From Marinibacterium profundimaris (GTDB lineage: Bacteria > Pseudomonadota > Alphaproteobacteria > Rhodobacterales > Rhodobacteraceae), in NCBI RefSeq assembly GCF_002210095.1, contig NZ_AQQR01000002.1, positions 186,001-250,000 on the forward strand: a stretch of 64,000 nucleotides of DNA, read 5' to 3'. The position numbers and the translations under genes were made by a program. The notes under the pieces are model-generated. The model was given only the letters and a program-made list of their open reading frames with translations, was not told the DNA's origin and searched no databases. Positions 7,372-14,550 of the stretch are shown here, in pieces. Within the stretch, counting starts at the first letter, position 1. Each line of letters starts with the position of its first letter.

Positions 7372-9072
7372 TTATTTTCCATCTGAGGTATAAACGTCCG
7401 GCCCGGCCTCGGGTTCCTGTGGCGTACCGGATTTCGTGCCGGGAAGGCCGCCGCCGGCCGCATGGTCCACCGCGATCGAGATCAGCACAGGCACCGCCGC
7501 GTCCTGCGCGTCGCGCAGCACCGAGGGCAGGTCCTCGAGCCCGCCCGCGCGGGCATGGACCCAGCCGAAGGCGCGCGCGAGGGCATCCCAGCCGGGATTG
7601 CCGAAGCGGAAATCGGGGCTGTCCGCCCCGCCGTGTTCCTCGATCAGCCTGAGCGCGCCGTCATCCCAGACCATGACCGTCAGGGACAGGCCCAGCCGCG
7701 CGGCGGTCTCCATCTCCTGCAGGTTCATCATCAGGTCGCCGTCGCCGCAGATCGCCAGCACCCGGCCCTCGGTGTTCAGCCGCGCCGCCGCGATGGCCCC
7801 GGGCAGGGCCAGGCCCATGCCGGCCAGCCCGTTGGGCACGATCAGCTGCCCCGGCCGGCGCGGCGAGACATGGCGCGCGATCCAGAGCTTGTGCAGCCCC
7901 ACGCCCGACAGCACCGTGTCGCCGGGCCGCAGGTTGTCGGAAATCACCCGGCAGATGTCCTGCGGCGCCACCGGTCCTTGCGGCGCCTCGCTGCGTTCGC
8001 GGCGCAGGGTGCGGCGCATGGCATCGCGCGTGGCGGTGAAGGTGGGCACGTCGGCCCAGCAAAACGGGGCGATGCACTGCTGAAGCCCTTCGGTCGCCAT
8101 TCCGATATCGCCGCAGACCTGTTCGCTCAGGCGCCAGCCGGCATCGGCGGGGATGACCTCGGGCCCGATGGCCACGACCGGGATCCGCCCGTCGCGGGTG
8201 AAATCGGCGGCCGAAAGCTCGACCGGATCGACGCCCATGGCGATGATCAGATCGGCCGCGCCCAGCGCCAGGTCGATGTAATCGCCGCCGGGCTGGCCGA
8301 TGGTGAACAGCGTCTGGGGATGTTCGGCGGGCAGGATGCCCTTGGCCATGAAGGTGGTCACAACCGGCACCCGAGTCGTCTCGGCGAAGGCGCGCAGGGC
8401 GTCGGCGGCCCTGCCCCGCAACACCCCGGCACCGGCCAGGATCAGCGGCCGTTCCGCCGCCCGGATCCGGTCCGCGGCGGCGTCCAGCGCCTCGGGTGAC
8501 GGACAGGTGGCCTGCGGTGCGGGCACCGGAACGGGCGGACGATCGGTCGGCGCGGCGGCGACATCCTCGGGCAGGCACAGATGCACCGCCCCGGGGCGGC
8601 CCGACACCGCCTGGCGCCAGGCCTCGGCCACGCTGCCCGGCACCGCATCGGCGGTCAGGATGGTGCGGCTCAGCTTCGTCACCGGGCGGAACAGCGCCTC
8701 GAGGTCGATCATCTGGTGCGCGTCCCGCCCGATCCGGCCCCGCGCGCCCTGCCCCGTAAGGGCGATCAGCGGCACGTGATCCAGGTTGGCATCGGCGACA
8801 CCCGTCACCAGGTTGGTGGCCCCCGGCCCCAGTGTCGACAGGCAAACCGCCGGCCGCCCGGTCATGCGCCCGTGGACAGAGGCCATGTAGGCCGCCGCCT
8901 GCTCGTGCCGGCACAGTTCGAACTCCAGCGACGAGGCCGAGATCGCCTCCATCAGCTCGGTCGTTTCCTCGCCCGGAACACCGTAGATCGTGGTCACGCC
9001 CAGCGCCTGAAGCGCGGCGACAAGCGCTTCGGCCCCGGTTCTGGCCTCGGGGGTGGTCATCGTGTCTTTCAC
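7372..9072 (-). CDS. Thiamine-pyrophosphate enzyme, acetolactate synthase-like
   Basis: This roughly 566-residue protein has the three domains of the ALS/POX/benzoylformate decarboxylase family: an N-terminal pyrimidine-binding domain with the cofactor-activating Glu in YGVPGEETTELM, a central domain, and a C-terminal pyrophosphate-binding domain with GDGDLMMNLQEMETAARL. A role in central or amino-acid metabolism is likely, but the substrate (pyruvate or another 2-keto acid) is not decidable, and no small regulatory subunit (IlvH) lies beside it. The GTG at 9072 has GAGGAG about 7 bases upstream; an ATG at 9060 is the alternative. It lies 11 bp downstream of gdhA and 10 bp upstream of dps, in one leftward unit. 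Confidence 0.85.
   Translation of the reverse strand: MKDTMTTPEARTGAEALVAALQALGVTTIYGVPGEETTELMEAISASSLEFELCRHEQAAAYMASVHGRMTGRPAVCLSTLGPGATNLVTGVADANLDHVPLIALTGQGARGRIGRDAHQMIDLEALFRPVTKLSRTILTADAVPGSVAEAWRQAVSGRPGAVHLCLPEDVAAAPTDRPPVPVPAPQATCPSPEALDAAADRIRAAERPLILAGAGVLRGRAADALRAFAETTRVPVVTTFMAKGILPAEHPQTLFTIGQPGGDYIDLALGAADLIIAMGVDPVELSAADFTRDGRIPVVAIGPEVIPADAGWRLSEQVCGDIGMATEGLQQCIAPFCWADVPTFTATRDAMRRTLRRERSEAPQGPVAPQDICRVISDNLRPGDTVLSGVGLHKLWIARHVSPRRPGQLIVPNGLAGMGLALPGAIAAARLNTEGRVLAICGDGDLMMNLQEMETAARLGLSLTVMVWDDGALRLIEEHGGADSPDFRFGNPGWDALARAFGWVHARAGGLEDLPSVLRDAQDAAVPVLISIAVDHAAGGGLPGTKSGTPQEPEAGPDVYTSDGK
7393..7417 (-). promoter_or_regulatory. EcfG-type promoter for dps, inside the upstream gene
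   Basis: On the minus strand GGAAC (7413-7417), 16 bases and CGTT (7393-7396) give a perfect match within the last codons of the TPP enzyme. The expected start is about 25 nt before the dps ATG. Confidence 0.78.
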
Positions 9073-9083
9073 TTGATCGCTCC

Positions 9084-10427
9084 TCAAAGGACACCCTGCG
9101 CGGAAATGGCCTGCGCCAGACGCCGGTACCCGGCGATATTGGCGCCGCGGATGTAATCGATCCGGCCGTCATCGCGGCCCTCACGGACCACGCTGTCATG
9201 GATCCGCAGGATGATGTCGCGCAGGGCCTTGTCGACGGCGTCGGCGCTAAGCTGGCGACCGTGGCGGTTCTGGCTCATCTCCAGCCCGCTGACCGCGACG
9301 CCTCCCGCGTTGGAGGCCTTGCCCGGCACATGGCACAGCCCGGCGCGGCGGATCACGTCCGAGGCCCCGGCCGTCAGCGGCATGTTCGCCCCCTCGGCCA
9401 CGATCTTCGCCCCGCCATCGACCAGCGCGCGGGCCATGTCGGCGTCCAGCTCGTTCTGGGTGGCGCAGGGCAGCGCGATTTCGGGGCCCGTCTCCCACGG
9501 GGTAGCGTTTTCGCGATAGGTCGCGCCAAAGCGCGCGGGCGGATCGGCGATGTCCTCTCCGGCGGCTTTCCGTGCGCGCACCCATTCGACGGCGTCCTGG
9601 GTCAGCCCATCCTCGGCCAGCAGCGTCCCCGAGGTATCCGACAGCGTCGTGACCACCGCACCTTCGGCGATGGCCTTCTCGGCCGCGTGGGTCGCGACGT
9701 TGCCCTTGCCGGATACGGCGATGCGCCGGCCCGCGACATCGTCGCCCTGATGGGCCAGCATCGCCTGAAGGAAATAGATCAGCCCGTAGCCGGTTGCCTC
9801 GACCCGTCCTTCGGAGCCGCCATAGCTTAGCCCCTTGCCCGTCAGCGCACCGCCATAGACATGCGAGGCCTTCCGCCAGGCACCGAAGAGATAACCGATC
9901 TCACGCGGGCCGACATTGATGTCACCGGCGGGCACGTCGGTATCCGGGCCGATGAAGGGCGCCATCTCGCGCATGAAGGCCTGGCAGAAGCGCATAATCT
10001 CGCGCTCGGACCGGCCGCGCGGATCGAAATCCGCGCCACCCTTGGCGCCGCCCAGCGGCAGACCGGTGAGGGCATTCTTGAAGCATTGCTCGAAGGCGAG
10101 AAACTTCAGCACATCGAGGCTGATCCGCGGGTGAAAGCGCAGGCCGCCCTTGTAGGGGCCGATGGCGTTCGAACACTGAATCCGCCAGGCCCGGTTGATC
10201 TGCACGCCGCCATCGTCGTCCTCCCAGACCACGCGGAAGGACAGGATCCTGTCCGGCTCGGCCAGGCGGTGCAGCACCCGGGCTTCGGCATAAGCGGGAT
10301 TGTTCTTCTCGATGGTCAGCACGTCTTCGGCGACCTCGCGGACGGCCTGCCGGTAAAGCGTTTCCTGTTCGGTACAGGGCAGGAGGGAGGCCATGAAAGT
10401 TTCGGTCAGCGCGCTGCGGCGATCCAT
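9084..10427 (-). CDS. gdhA: NADP-type glutamate dehydrogenase
   Basis: This 447-residue protein has the usual length of hexameric bacterial GDH. Conserved blocks include GPYKGGLRFHP (substrate-binding Lys), the catalytic-Lys region LTGLPLGGAKGGADFDP, the GDINVGPREIGYLFGAW segment and a nucleotide-binding region VSGKGNVATHAAEKA. It interconverts 2-oxoglutarate plus ammonium and glutamate in the cytoplasm, probably in the assimilatory NADPH direction, as deduced from its similarity to E. coli-type GdhA. The ATG at 10427 gives the full N-terminus. It is the first gene of a leftward unit with the TPP enzyme and dps. I find no EcfG promoter match upstream. Confidence 0.95.
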   Translation of the reverse strand: MDRRSALTETFMASLLPCTEQETLYRQAVREVAEDVLTIEKNNPAYAEARVLHRLAEPDRILSFRVVWEDDDGGVQINRAWRIQCSNAIGPYKGGLRFHPRISLDVLKFLAFEQCFKNALTGLPLGGAKGGADFDPRGRSEREIMRFCQAFMREMAPFIGPDTDVPAGDINVGPREIGYLFGAWRKASHVYGGALTGKGLSYGGSEGRVEATGYGLIYFLQAMLAHQGDDVAGRRIAVSGKGNVATHAAEKAIAEGAVVTTLSDTSGTLLAEDGLTQDAVEWVRARKAAGEDIADPPARFGATYRENATPWETGPEIALPCATQNELDADMARALVDGGAKIVAEGANMPLTAGASDVIRRAGLCHVPGKASNAGGVAVSGLEMSQNRHGRQLSADAVDKALRDIILRIHDSVVREGRDDGRIDYIRGANIAGYRRLAQAISAQGVL

Positions 10428-10619
10428 ATGGTGTCCTTCGGTCTTTGGGTGTCTGGAGACATCGGGGGGATGTGTCGGATATGCCGTGAAAGTCTGGGCC
10501 GGGTCCGGCGTGCCGTGACTGACGTCCTGTGGCTGAACAGGGGCCCAACACCGGATGGGCGGGCGTCGGATTCCGGCGCCCGCCGATCAGGCGGTCAGTG
10601 TCGTGTCTGCGTCATGGTG

Positions 10620-10787
10620 TTACCAGGTGCCGCGCACCAGGCGGATAACCAGAGTTGCCAGGAACAGCACAAGAAACAGCACGAACAGGATCTGCGCAAC
10701 GCCGGAAGAGGCCGCCGCGATCCCGCCGAAGCCGAACAGTCCGGCAATCACGGCGACAACGAAAAAAATCAAAGCCCAGTATAGCAT
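10620..10787 (-). CDS. DUF1328 small membrane protein
   Basis: This 55-residue, very hydrophobic protein has two transmembrane helices (about 4-22 and 31-50) joined by GFGGIAAASSGVAQIL. It matches the DUF1328 family (YtjA-like), stress-induced inner-membrane peptides of unknown function. The ATG at 10787 has GAAGG upstream; a start at 10805 would add six residues with no ribosome site. A perfect EcfG promoter match lies at 10823-10847. Confidence 0.88.
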   Translation of the reverse strand: MLYWALIFFVVAVIAGLFGFGGIAAASSGVAQILFVLFLVLFLATLVIRLVRGTW

Positions 10788-10822
10788 CCTTGCATCCTTC
10801 CACATCGTTCATCTGGAGGAAA

Positions 10823-10847
10823 AACGAGATGCATGATGCCGGGTTCC
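10823..10847 (-). promoter_or_regulatory. EcfG-type promoter for the DUF1328 gene
   Basis: On the minus strand GGAAC (10843-10847), 16 bases and CGTT (10823-10826) give a perfect match, about 30 nt ahead of the start codon. It forms a back-to-back pair with the plus-strand site at 10861. Confidence 0.82.
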
Positions 10848-10860
10848 CGAAATTAACCCG

Positions 10861-10886
10861 GGAACTTTTTGGATTTGAGCGGCGTT
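10861..10886 (+). promoter_or_regulatory. EcfG-type promoter with no annotated target (rightward)
   Basis: GGAAC (10861-10865), 17 bases and CGTT (10883-10886). The next rightward gene begins more than 600 bp away behind an oppositely oriented gene. A stem-loop with GGATCC arms (10931-10936 and 10965-10970) lies downstream and could be part of an RNA. Confidence 0.5.
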
Positions 10887-11069
10887 CAGGAGGGGAAGCG
10901 CGCACAGGCGCGACCCTGTCGGGCGCCTCCCGGATCCGCTCTTTAACTTACCTCGCAAGAGTTGGATCCGAGAGGCGTCCCGACCATTCCAAGCCTGGCG
11001 GCGCGCTCTTTTGAGCATGTGAGGGGAGCACCAGCAGTCATGCCAGAGGCCACCCGGACCGGACCGGCC

Positions 11070-11435
11070 CTACCCGACGAGCTGGTCGATCGCCGAACTC
11101 AGCTCGCGTTCGCCGTAAGGCCGCGACAGGTGAATCACGCCCGGGGTCAATTCGTCGCCCATATCGTCGTTGAGGATCAGAAGACGCACCTTGAGAGCGT
11201 TCTGTTCCTCGATCAGGGCACGCACCAGGACGGCGTCGGCGGCAGCTCCGACAACGATGATCTGAGGCTTGCGACCGGTTTCCTGCAACATCGCCCGGGC
11301 GGTTTCGACCGAGCGCATATGCACGACCGGACCCAGTCGGCGTTGTTCGAACGCATCCTGAAGATCGTCGGCCTCCACGAAGCTCTCGACGATGAGCAAG
11401 GTGCCAATGATGGCATTCATGCATGCATCTTCCAT
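11070..11435 (-). CDS. Degenerate receiver-domain protein (pseudo-response regulator)
   Basis: This 121-residue single-domain protein has receiver-like strand order: TLLIVESF for strand 1, QIIVVGAAAD for strand 3, RLLILNDD for strand 4 and HLSRPYGERELSSAI for strand 5/helix 5. The residues needed for phosphorylation are gone: the acidic pocket is ES instead of DD, the phosphoacceptor Asp is Gly in IVVG, and the Lys of the KP motif is Arg. It is therefore probably a non-phosphorylated protein-protein module. GGAGGG precedes the ATG at 11435; an ATG at 11420 is an alternative. It is divergent from the Crp/Fnr gene. The partner is unknown. Confidence 0.7.
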   Translation of the reverse strand: MEDACMNAIIGTLLIVESFVEADDLQDAFEQRRLGPVVHMRSVETARAMLQETGRKPQIIVVGAAADAVLVRALIEEQNALKVRLLILNDDMGDELTPGVIHLSRPYGERELSSAIDQLVG

Positions 11436-11515
11436 GGGTCCCTCCAGTGGGTTTCACCGCCGGTATCATGGAAAAATGCGGGCTCTGCATTAAACCACGA
11501 CATAGGACATCACGT

Positions 11516-12244
11516 TTGACCATCGATTGCGCCAACTGTCCGTTACGTCAATTCGACCTTTTCTCGCCGATCAGCAAATCCACGCTGGCTTTCCTGTCGC
11601 GGTTCAAGACCGGTGAACTGGTGGCCCAGCCGGGGACCGAGATTCTGACGGAACAGGCGTCTTCTTCGCAATTGTTCACCACGCTGAGCGGCATGGGCCT
11701 GCGATACAAGACGACAAGCGACGGGGATCGGCAGGTGGTGGGCTTTGTCCTGCCCGGGGACTTCATCGGCCTGCAATCGGGGGTCATGGATGTCATGCAA
11801 CACTCGGTCGAGGCCTCGACCGAGATGCGGCTGTGCGTGTTCAACCGGTCCGACCTCTGGACGCTGTTCCGCTCGCAGCCGGACCTGGCGTTCAGCCTGA
11901 CCCACCTGGCCGCGAACGAGGAACACCTGCTGGGCGAGGCCCTGACCGTGCTGGGCCAGATGGACGCGCAGGCCAGGATCGCCTGGGCCCTGCTACGGTT
12001 CGACAGGCGGCTGACCGCGGTGGGCCTGCGCAAGAACGGACGGGTGCCGCTGCCCTATCGCCAGCAGGACCTGGCCGATGCCCTGGGGCTTTCACTGGTG
12101 CACACGAACAAGACGCTGGCGCGGTTCCGGTCGCGGCAGTTGGCGAACTGGTCCGAAGGCTGGCTGAGGGTTCCGGAGCCCGACACGCTGGCCAGCCTCT
12201 ACGATTTCGAGTCCAGCATTACGGCAACCCGCCCGCTGATCTGA
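11516..12244 (+). CDS. Crp/Fnr-family transcriptional regulator
   Basis: This roughly 242-residue regulator starts LTIDCANCPLRQFDLF. It has an N-terminal cyclic-nucleotide-like beta-roll (about 20-130), a dimerisation helix, and a winged helix-turn-helix near the C-terminus (LPYRQQDLADALGLSLVHTNKTLARF). The N-terminal CxxC is typical of a Rhodobacterales Crp/Fnr subgroup, but the full four-Cys Fnr cluster pattern is not evident, so oxygen sensing is not claimed. The TTG at 11516 has AGGA 8 bases upstream and leaves room for divergent promoters. An in-frame ATG at 11468 would add 16 residues (with another CxxC) but lacks a ribosome site. Confidence 0.82.
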   Translation: MTIDCANCPLRQFDLFSPISKSTLAFLSRFKTGELVAQPGTEILTEQASSSQLFTTLSGMGLRYKTTSDGDRQVVGFVLPGDFIGLQSGVMDVMQHSVEASTEMRLCVFNRSDLWTLFRSQPDLAFSLTHLAANEEHLLGEALTVLGQMDAQARIAWALLRFDRRLTAVGLRKNGRVPLPYRQQDLADALGLSLVHTNKTLARFRSRQLANWSEGWLRVPEPDTLASLYDFESSITATRPLI

Positions 12245-12275
12245 CCGCCGCGCGGGCCTGTCCCGGCCTGTCGAT

Positions 12276-12304
12276 GCCCCGCCTCTGACCACGGCGGGGC
12301 TTTC
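12276..12304 (+). terminator. Terminator after the Crp/Fnr gene
   Basis: GCCCCGC (12276-12282) pairs with GCGGGGC (12294-12300), followed by a short T-rich end. Confidence 0.6.
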
Positions 12305-12370
12305 GCGTGTCTTGACGTTGCGCATCCCCTGGCATGGCTCGCCAGGCCTCTTTTTCATTCCCCGAAAGCG

Positions 12371-12399
12371 AAAACGCCCGGTTGTGACACCGGGCGTTT
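12371..12399 (-). terminator. Terminator of the PLDc_N-type gene, possibly bidirectional
   Basis: AAACGCCCGGT (12372-12382) and ACCGGGCGTTT (12389-12399) form an 11-bp stem flanked by A-rich and T-rich sequence on both sides. Confidence 0.75.
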
Positions 12400-12429
12400 C
12401 GAAAATGCTGCCCTCTGCGGGCGATGCGA

Positions 12430-12624
12430 TCAGGCGTGGGCCGAAGACGACCGCGGGCCGGCGATCAGCCAGATGATGAAGCCGATCAGCGGCAGCACCA
12501 GAACCAGCAGCGACCACAGCACCTTGGCGCCGGTTGTCGCGGACGAGTTCACGATGGACACGATCGCCCAGATGTCGAGGATAAGAAGAATGAGGCCGCC
12601 AATGCCGGTGATTTCCAAACCCAT
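12430..12624 (-). CDS. PLDc_N-type small membrane protein
   Basis: This 64-residue protein has two hydrophobic helices (about 8-28 and 36-56) and the pattern LLILDIWAIVSIVNSSATTGAKVLWSLLVLVLPLIGFIIWLIAGPR (read in pieces), the stand-alone form of the N-terminal phospholipase D membrane domain. Such peptides are common, unexplained stress proteins. AAGGAGA precedes the ATG. It sits among GSR genes, but I do not find an EcfG promoter match in the 140 bp upstream, so membership is by position only. Confidence 0.82.
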   Translation of the reverse strand: MGLEITGIGGLILLILDIWAIVSIVNSSATTGAKVLWSLLVLVLPLIGFIIWLIAGPRSSSAHA

Positions 12625-12764
12625 GTCAGGTCTCCTTTTTGATGATCGGGCCGCGCTGCACGCGACAAGTTCGGGGAAGCGGATGCGCTGGCGCGCGTGC
12701 CCGCTCCGGTAAACCGCGCTGACGCACGGCAGTCAGGGGGCCACGCTGGCGCGCGGCTCTCGGG

Positions 12765-13034
12765 TCACTGATTGCGCAGGGCGTCGATCAGCTCGTCCTT
12801 GCTCATTTCCGAGCGCTGCGCGATGTCGAGTTCCCGCGCACGATCGTAAAGCTCGCTCTTCGTCCACTCCTCGTAGGGCGGCGACTTGCCGCCTTTCTTC
12901 GAGGGGGCCATGTCGTCATTCGCCTGCGCATTCGCGATCGCCGCGGCCTTGGATTTGCCGTAGCCCTTGTCGCGCAGGGCTTCGTAGGTTTCCTCGTCCT
13001 TGATGGACGGGTCGGATGTCTTGGCGTCAGCCAT
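12765..13034 (-). CDS. Small Rho-N/SAP-like stress protein
   Basis: This 89-residue charged protein has two parts. Residues 1-45 contain the ALRDKGYGKSKAAAIANAQ pattern seen in small stress proteins (ChaB/DUF7218-like). Residues 52-89 (YEEWTKSELYDRARELDI, MSKDELIDALRNQ) resemble the Rho termination factor N-terminal/SAP helix-extension-helix, a nucleic-acid-binding fold. A DNA- or RNA-associated stress role is therefore plausible but unproven. Its ATG overlaps the end of the upstream 71-residue gene by 8 bp, with GGAGACGGAAA serving both as codons and ribosome site, so translation is probably coupled. The operon begins at an EcfG promoter. Confidence 0.8.
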   Translation of the reverse strand: MADAKTSDPSIKDEETYEALRDKGYGKSKAAAIANAQANDDMAPSKKGGKSPPYEEWTKSELYDRARELDIAQRSEMSKDELIDALRNQ

Positions 13035-13242
13035 TTTCCGTCTCCATCATCACGCCCTGCACCAGCTCGGGCAGCGCGTCGATCTCAAGCGCGCAGGCCG
13101 AGATCAGGTCCTGATCGCTGCCGCACTTGCTCCAGTCCATGCCGCTTTCGCCAAGGACCCCCACCAGAAGGATCGTGCCGATAAGGACGGGCACGCGGGG
13201 TTCGAAACGTACAACTCTCCTGTTCGATGACGACGTCGGCAT
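13027..13242 (-). CDS. Hypothetical 71-residue protein with one membrane segment
   Basis: I do not recognise the family. The N-terminus is basic (MPTSSSNRRVVRFEPR), followed by one hydrophobic helix (about 17-31, VPVLIGTILLVGVLG) and a soluble tail with two Cys (SKCGSDQDLISACALEID), which is either an uncleaved anchor or a signal peptide. AAGGA lies upstream of the ATG at 13242. The gene overlaps the following Rho-N-like gene and has a perfect EcfG promoter match at 13277-13301, so it is very probably a general-stress gene. Confidence 0.65.
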   Translation of the reverse strand: MPTSSSNRRVVRFEPRVPVLIGTILLVGVLGESGMDWSKCGSDQDLISACALEIDALPELVQGVMMETENG

Positions 13243-13276
13243 CGGCTGTTTCCTTTTTGATTTGATTTGGTTGAAC

Positions 13277-13301
13277 AACGCGCGATCCGTACGGCGGTTC
13301 C
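13277..13301 (-). promoter_or_regulatory. EcfG-type promoter for the 71-residue/Rho-N-like pair
   Basis: On the minus strand GGAAC (13297-13301), 16 bases and CGTT (13277-13280) give a perfect match, with a leader of about 30 nt. Confidence 0.82.
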
Positions 13302-13410
13302 CTTGAAATCCGAATTTCCCGCCCAATGCGGATTGCGCGATATCGTGGGACATCAGAGCAAGGCGGGATGTCCCCAGGCCCCGCGCCCGCGTGTCGCAGG
13401 GTGCCGTAAG

Positions 13411-13436
13411 GGAACCAACCCGGCCGCCCGCGCGTA
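13411..13436 (+). promoter_or_regulatory. Weaker EcfG-type promoter candidate for the FNT gene
   Basis: GGAAC (13411-13415), 17 bases and CGTA (13433-13436), one mismatch. It lies about 120 bp upstream of the FNT start. Confidence 0.45.
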
Positions 13437-13468
13437 TGTCCGGTGACATCACGCCTGCATCAGACTCC

Positions 13469-13503
13469 GCGCGCGCGAGGTGGCTGCCGCACCTCGCGCG
13501 CGC
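13469..13503 (+). other. Long perfect hairpin in the FNT leader
   Basis: A 13-bp perfect stem (13469-13481 with 13491-13503) has a 9-base loop. It lies between the candidate promoter and the start codon at 13560. It has no U tract, so it looks more like an RNA structure than a simple terminator. The remaining sequence of the 13243-13559 intergenic region shows nothing else I can name. Confidence 0.55.
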
Positions 13504-13559
13504 CTCTTCATCCGGACGGGGCCTGCGGAGCACGGCAGCCATCAGCCCAGGGGCGCACA

Positions 13560-14420
13560 ATGGAAGACGAACTATCCGAAGATCTGCCGCTGCGGGAGGA
13601 AGAGCAAGAGGCCGTCAAGGAGGCGGCCATGCTCTCGCCCCGCCTGATCTTCGAAGCGATCCGCCGCAACGGCGAAGAGGAACTGCAGCGACCGGTGAGT
13701 TCGACGTGGAACTCCGGCGTGATGGCCGGGATGCTGATCTCGTTCTCCGTTCTGGGCGAAGCGGTGCTGCGCGCCCACCTGCCCGACGCCGACTGGGCCT
13801 ATATCGTTGAGAACTTCGGGTACAGCTTCGGCTTCCTGCTGGTGGTCCTGGGCCGGATGCAGCTGTTCACCGAGAACACGATCACCACCGTGGTGCCGGT
13901 CATGCTGTCGAAAGACTGGCGGTCCTACCTGCGGACCGGGCGGCTCTGGTCCGTCGTGCTGCTGGCCAATGTCGTGGGCGCGTTCATCGTCGCGGCATTC
14001 TATGTCTATGCCCCGGTGCTGTCGGACGAGGTGAGGACCGCGATGATGGAGCTGAGCCATCACGCGACCTCCATGCCGCCTTTCGAAGGCATGATGCGCG
14101 GCATCCCCGCCGGCGTGCTGATCGCGGCGCTGGTCTGGATGCTGCCGGTGGTCGAGCACAGCGAGGTGCCCGTGATCATCCTGTTCACCTGGCTGATCGC
14201 GCTGGGGGATTTCACCCATATCGTCGCCGGCTCGGTCGAGATGGCCTTCCTGGTCGTGCAGGGCGAACTGGGCGCGCGGGGCGCGGTGCTGGACTTTTTC
14301 CTGCCGGTGCTGGCGGGCAACGTGCTGGGCGGCACGATGGTCTTCACCATGCTCGCCTGGGGCCAGATCCGGCCCGAGGTCGAAGAGAAGGAAAACGACC
14401 GCCAAAGGAGCGCGCGGTAA
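13560..14420 (+). CDS. Formate/nitrite transporter (FNT) family membrane channel
   Basis: This 286-residue protein has six hydrophobic helices and an acidic N-terminal tail (about 1-30). Family blocks include GVMAGMLISFSVLGEAV, GFLLVVLGRMQLFTENTITTVVPV and the ALGDFTHIVAGSVEMAFLV region near helices 5-6. FNT proteins are pentameric channels for small monovalent acids such as formate, nitrite or hydrosulfide; this one is of the subgroup often found with stress genes, and the substrate is unknown. The ATG at 13560 has AGGGG upstream. The upstream region has a candidate EcfG promoter and a strong hairpin, and the 3' end is overlapped by a leftward EcfG match. Confidence 0.85.
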   Translation: MEDELSEDLPLREEEQEAVKEAAMLSPRLIFEAIRRNGEEELQRPVSSTWNSGVMAGMLISFSVLGEAVLRAHLPDADWAYIVENFGYSFGFLLVVLGRMQLFTENTITTVVPVMLSKDWRSYLRTGRLWSVVLLANVVGAFIVAAFYVYAPVLSDEVRTAMMELSHHATSMPPFEGMMRGIPAGVLIAALVWMLPVVEHSEVPVIILFTWLIALGDFTHIVAGSVEMAFLVVQGELGARGAVLDFFLPVLAGNVLGGTMVFTMLAWGQIRPEVEEKENDRQRSAR

Positions 14421-14443
14421 CGCGGGCTGCGGCCGAATGTTCC
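14419..14443 (-). promoter_or_regulatory. Perfect EcfG-type promoter directed antisense into the FNT gene
   Basis: On the minus strand GGAAC (14439-14443), 16 bases and CGTT (14419-14422). It points into the 3' end of the FNT gene and has no leftward gene nearby. Confidence 0.5.
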
Positions 14444-14456
14444 AAGCAAAATCTTC

Positions 14457-14481
14457 GGAACGCGTTTGGGGACTTCGGGTT
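14457..14481 (+). promoter_or_regulatory. EcfG-type promoter for the PRC-barrel gene (one mismatch)
   Basis: GGAAC (14457-14461), 16 bases and GGTT (14478-14481), the same variant -10 as the phyR promoter. It lies about 65 nt upstream of the ATG. Confidence 0.6.
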
Positions 14482-14550
14482 TTCCTACCAGACGGCCCGG
14501 GACGATCCCGGGTCAGGAATACGACTACCATAGTTGGAAAGGAGATCATC

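Noticed and set aside
11468-11515. Upstream ATG for the Crp/Fnr gene
   Set aside because: No Shine-Dalgarno, and it would leave only 32 bp for two divergent promoters; the TTG at 11516 has AGGA. Kept as an alternative.
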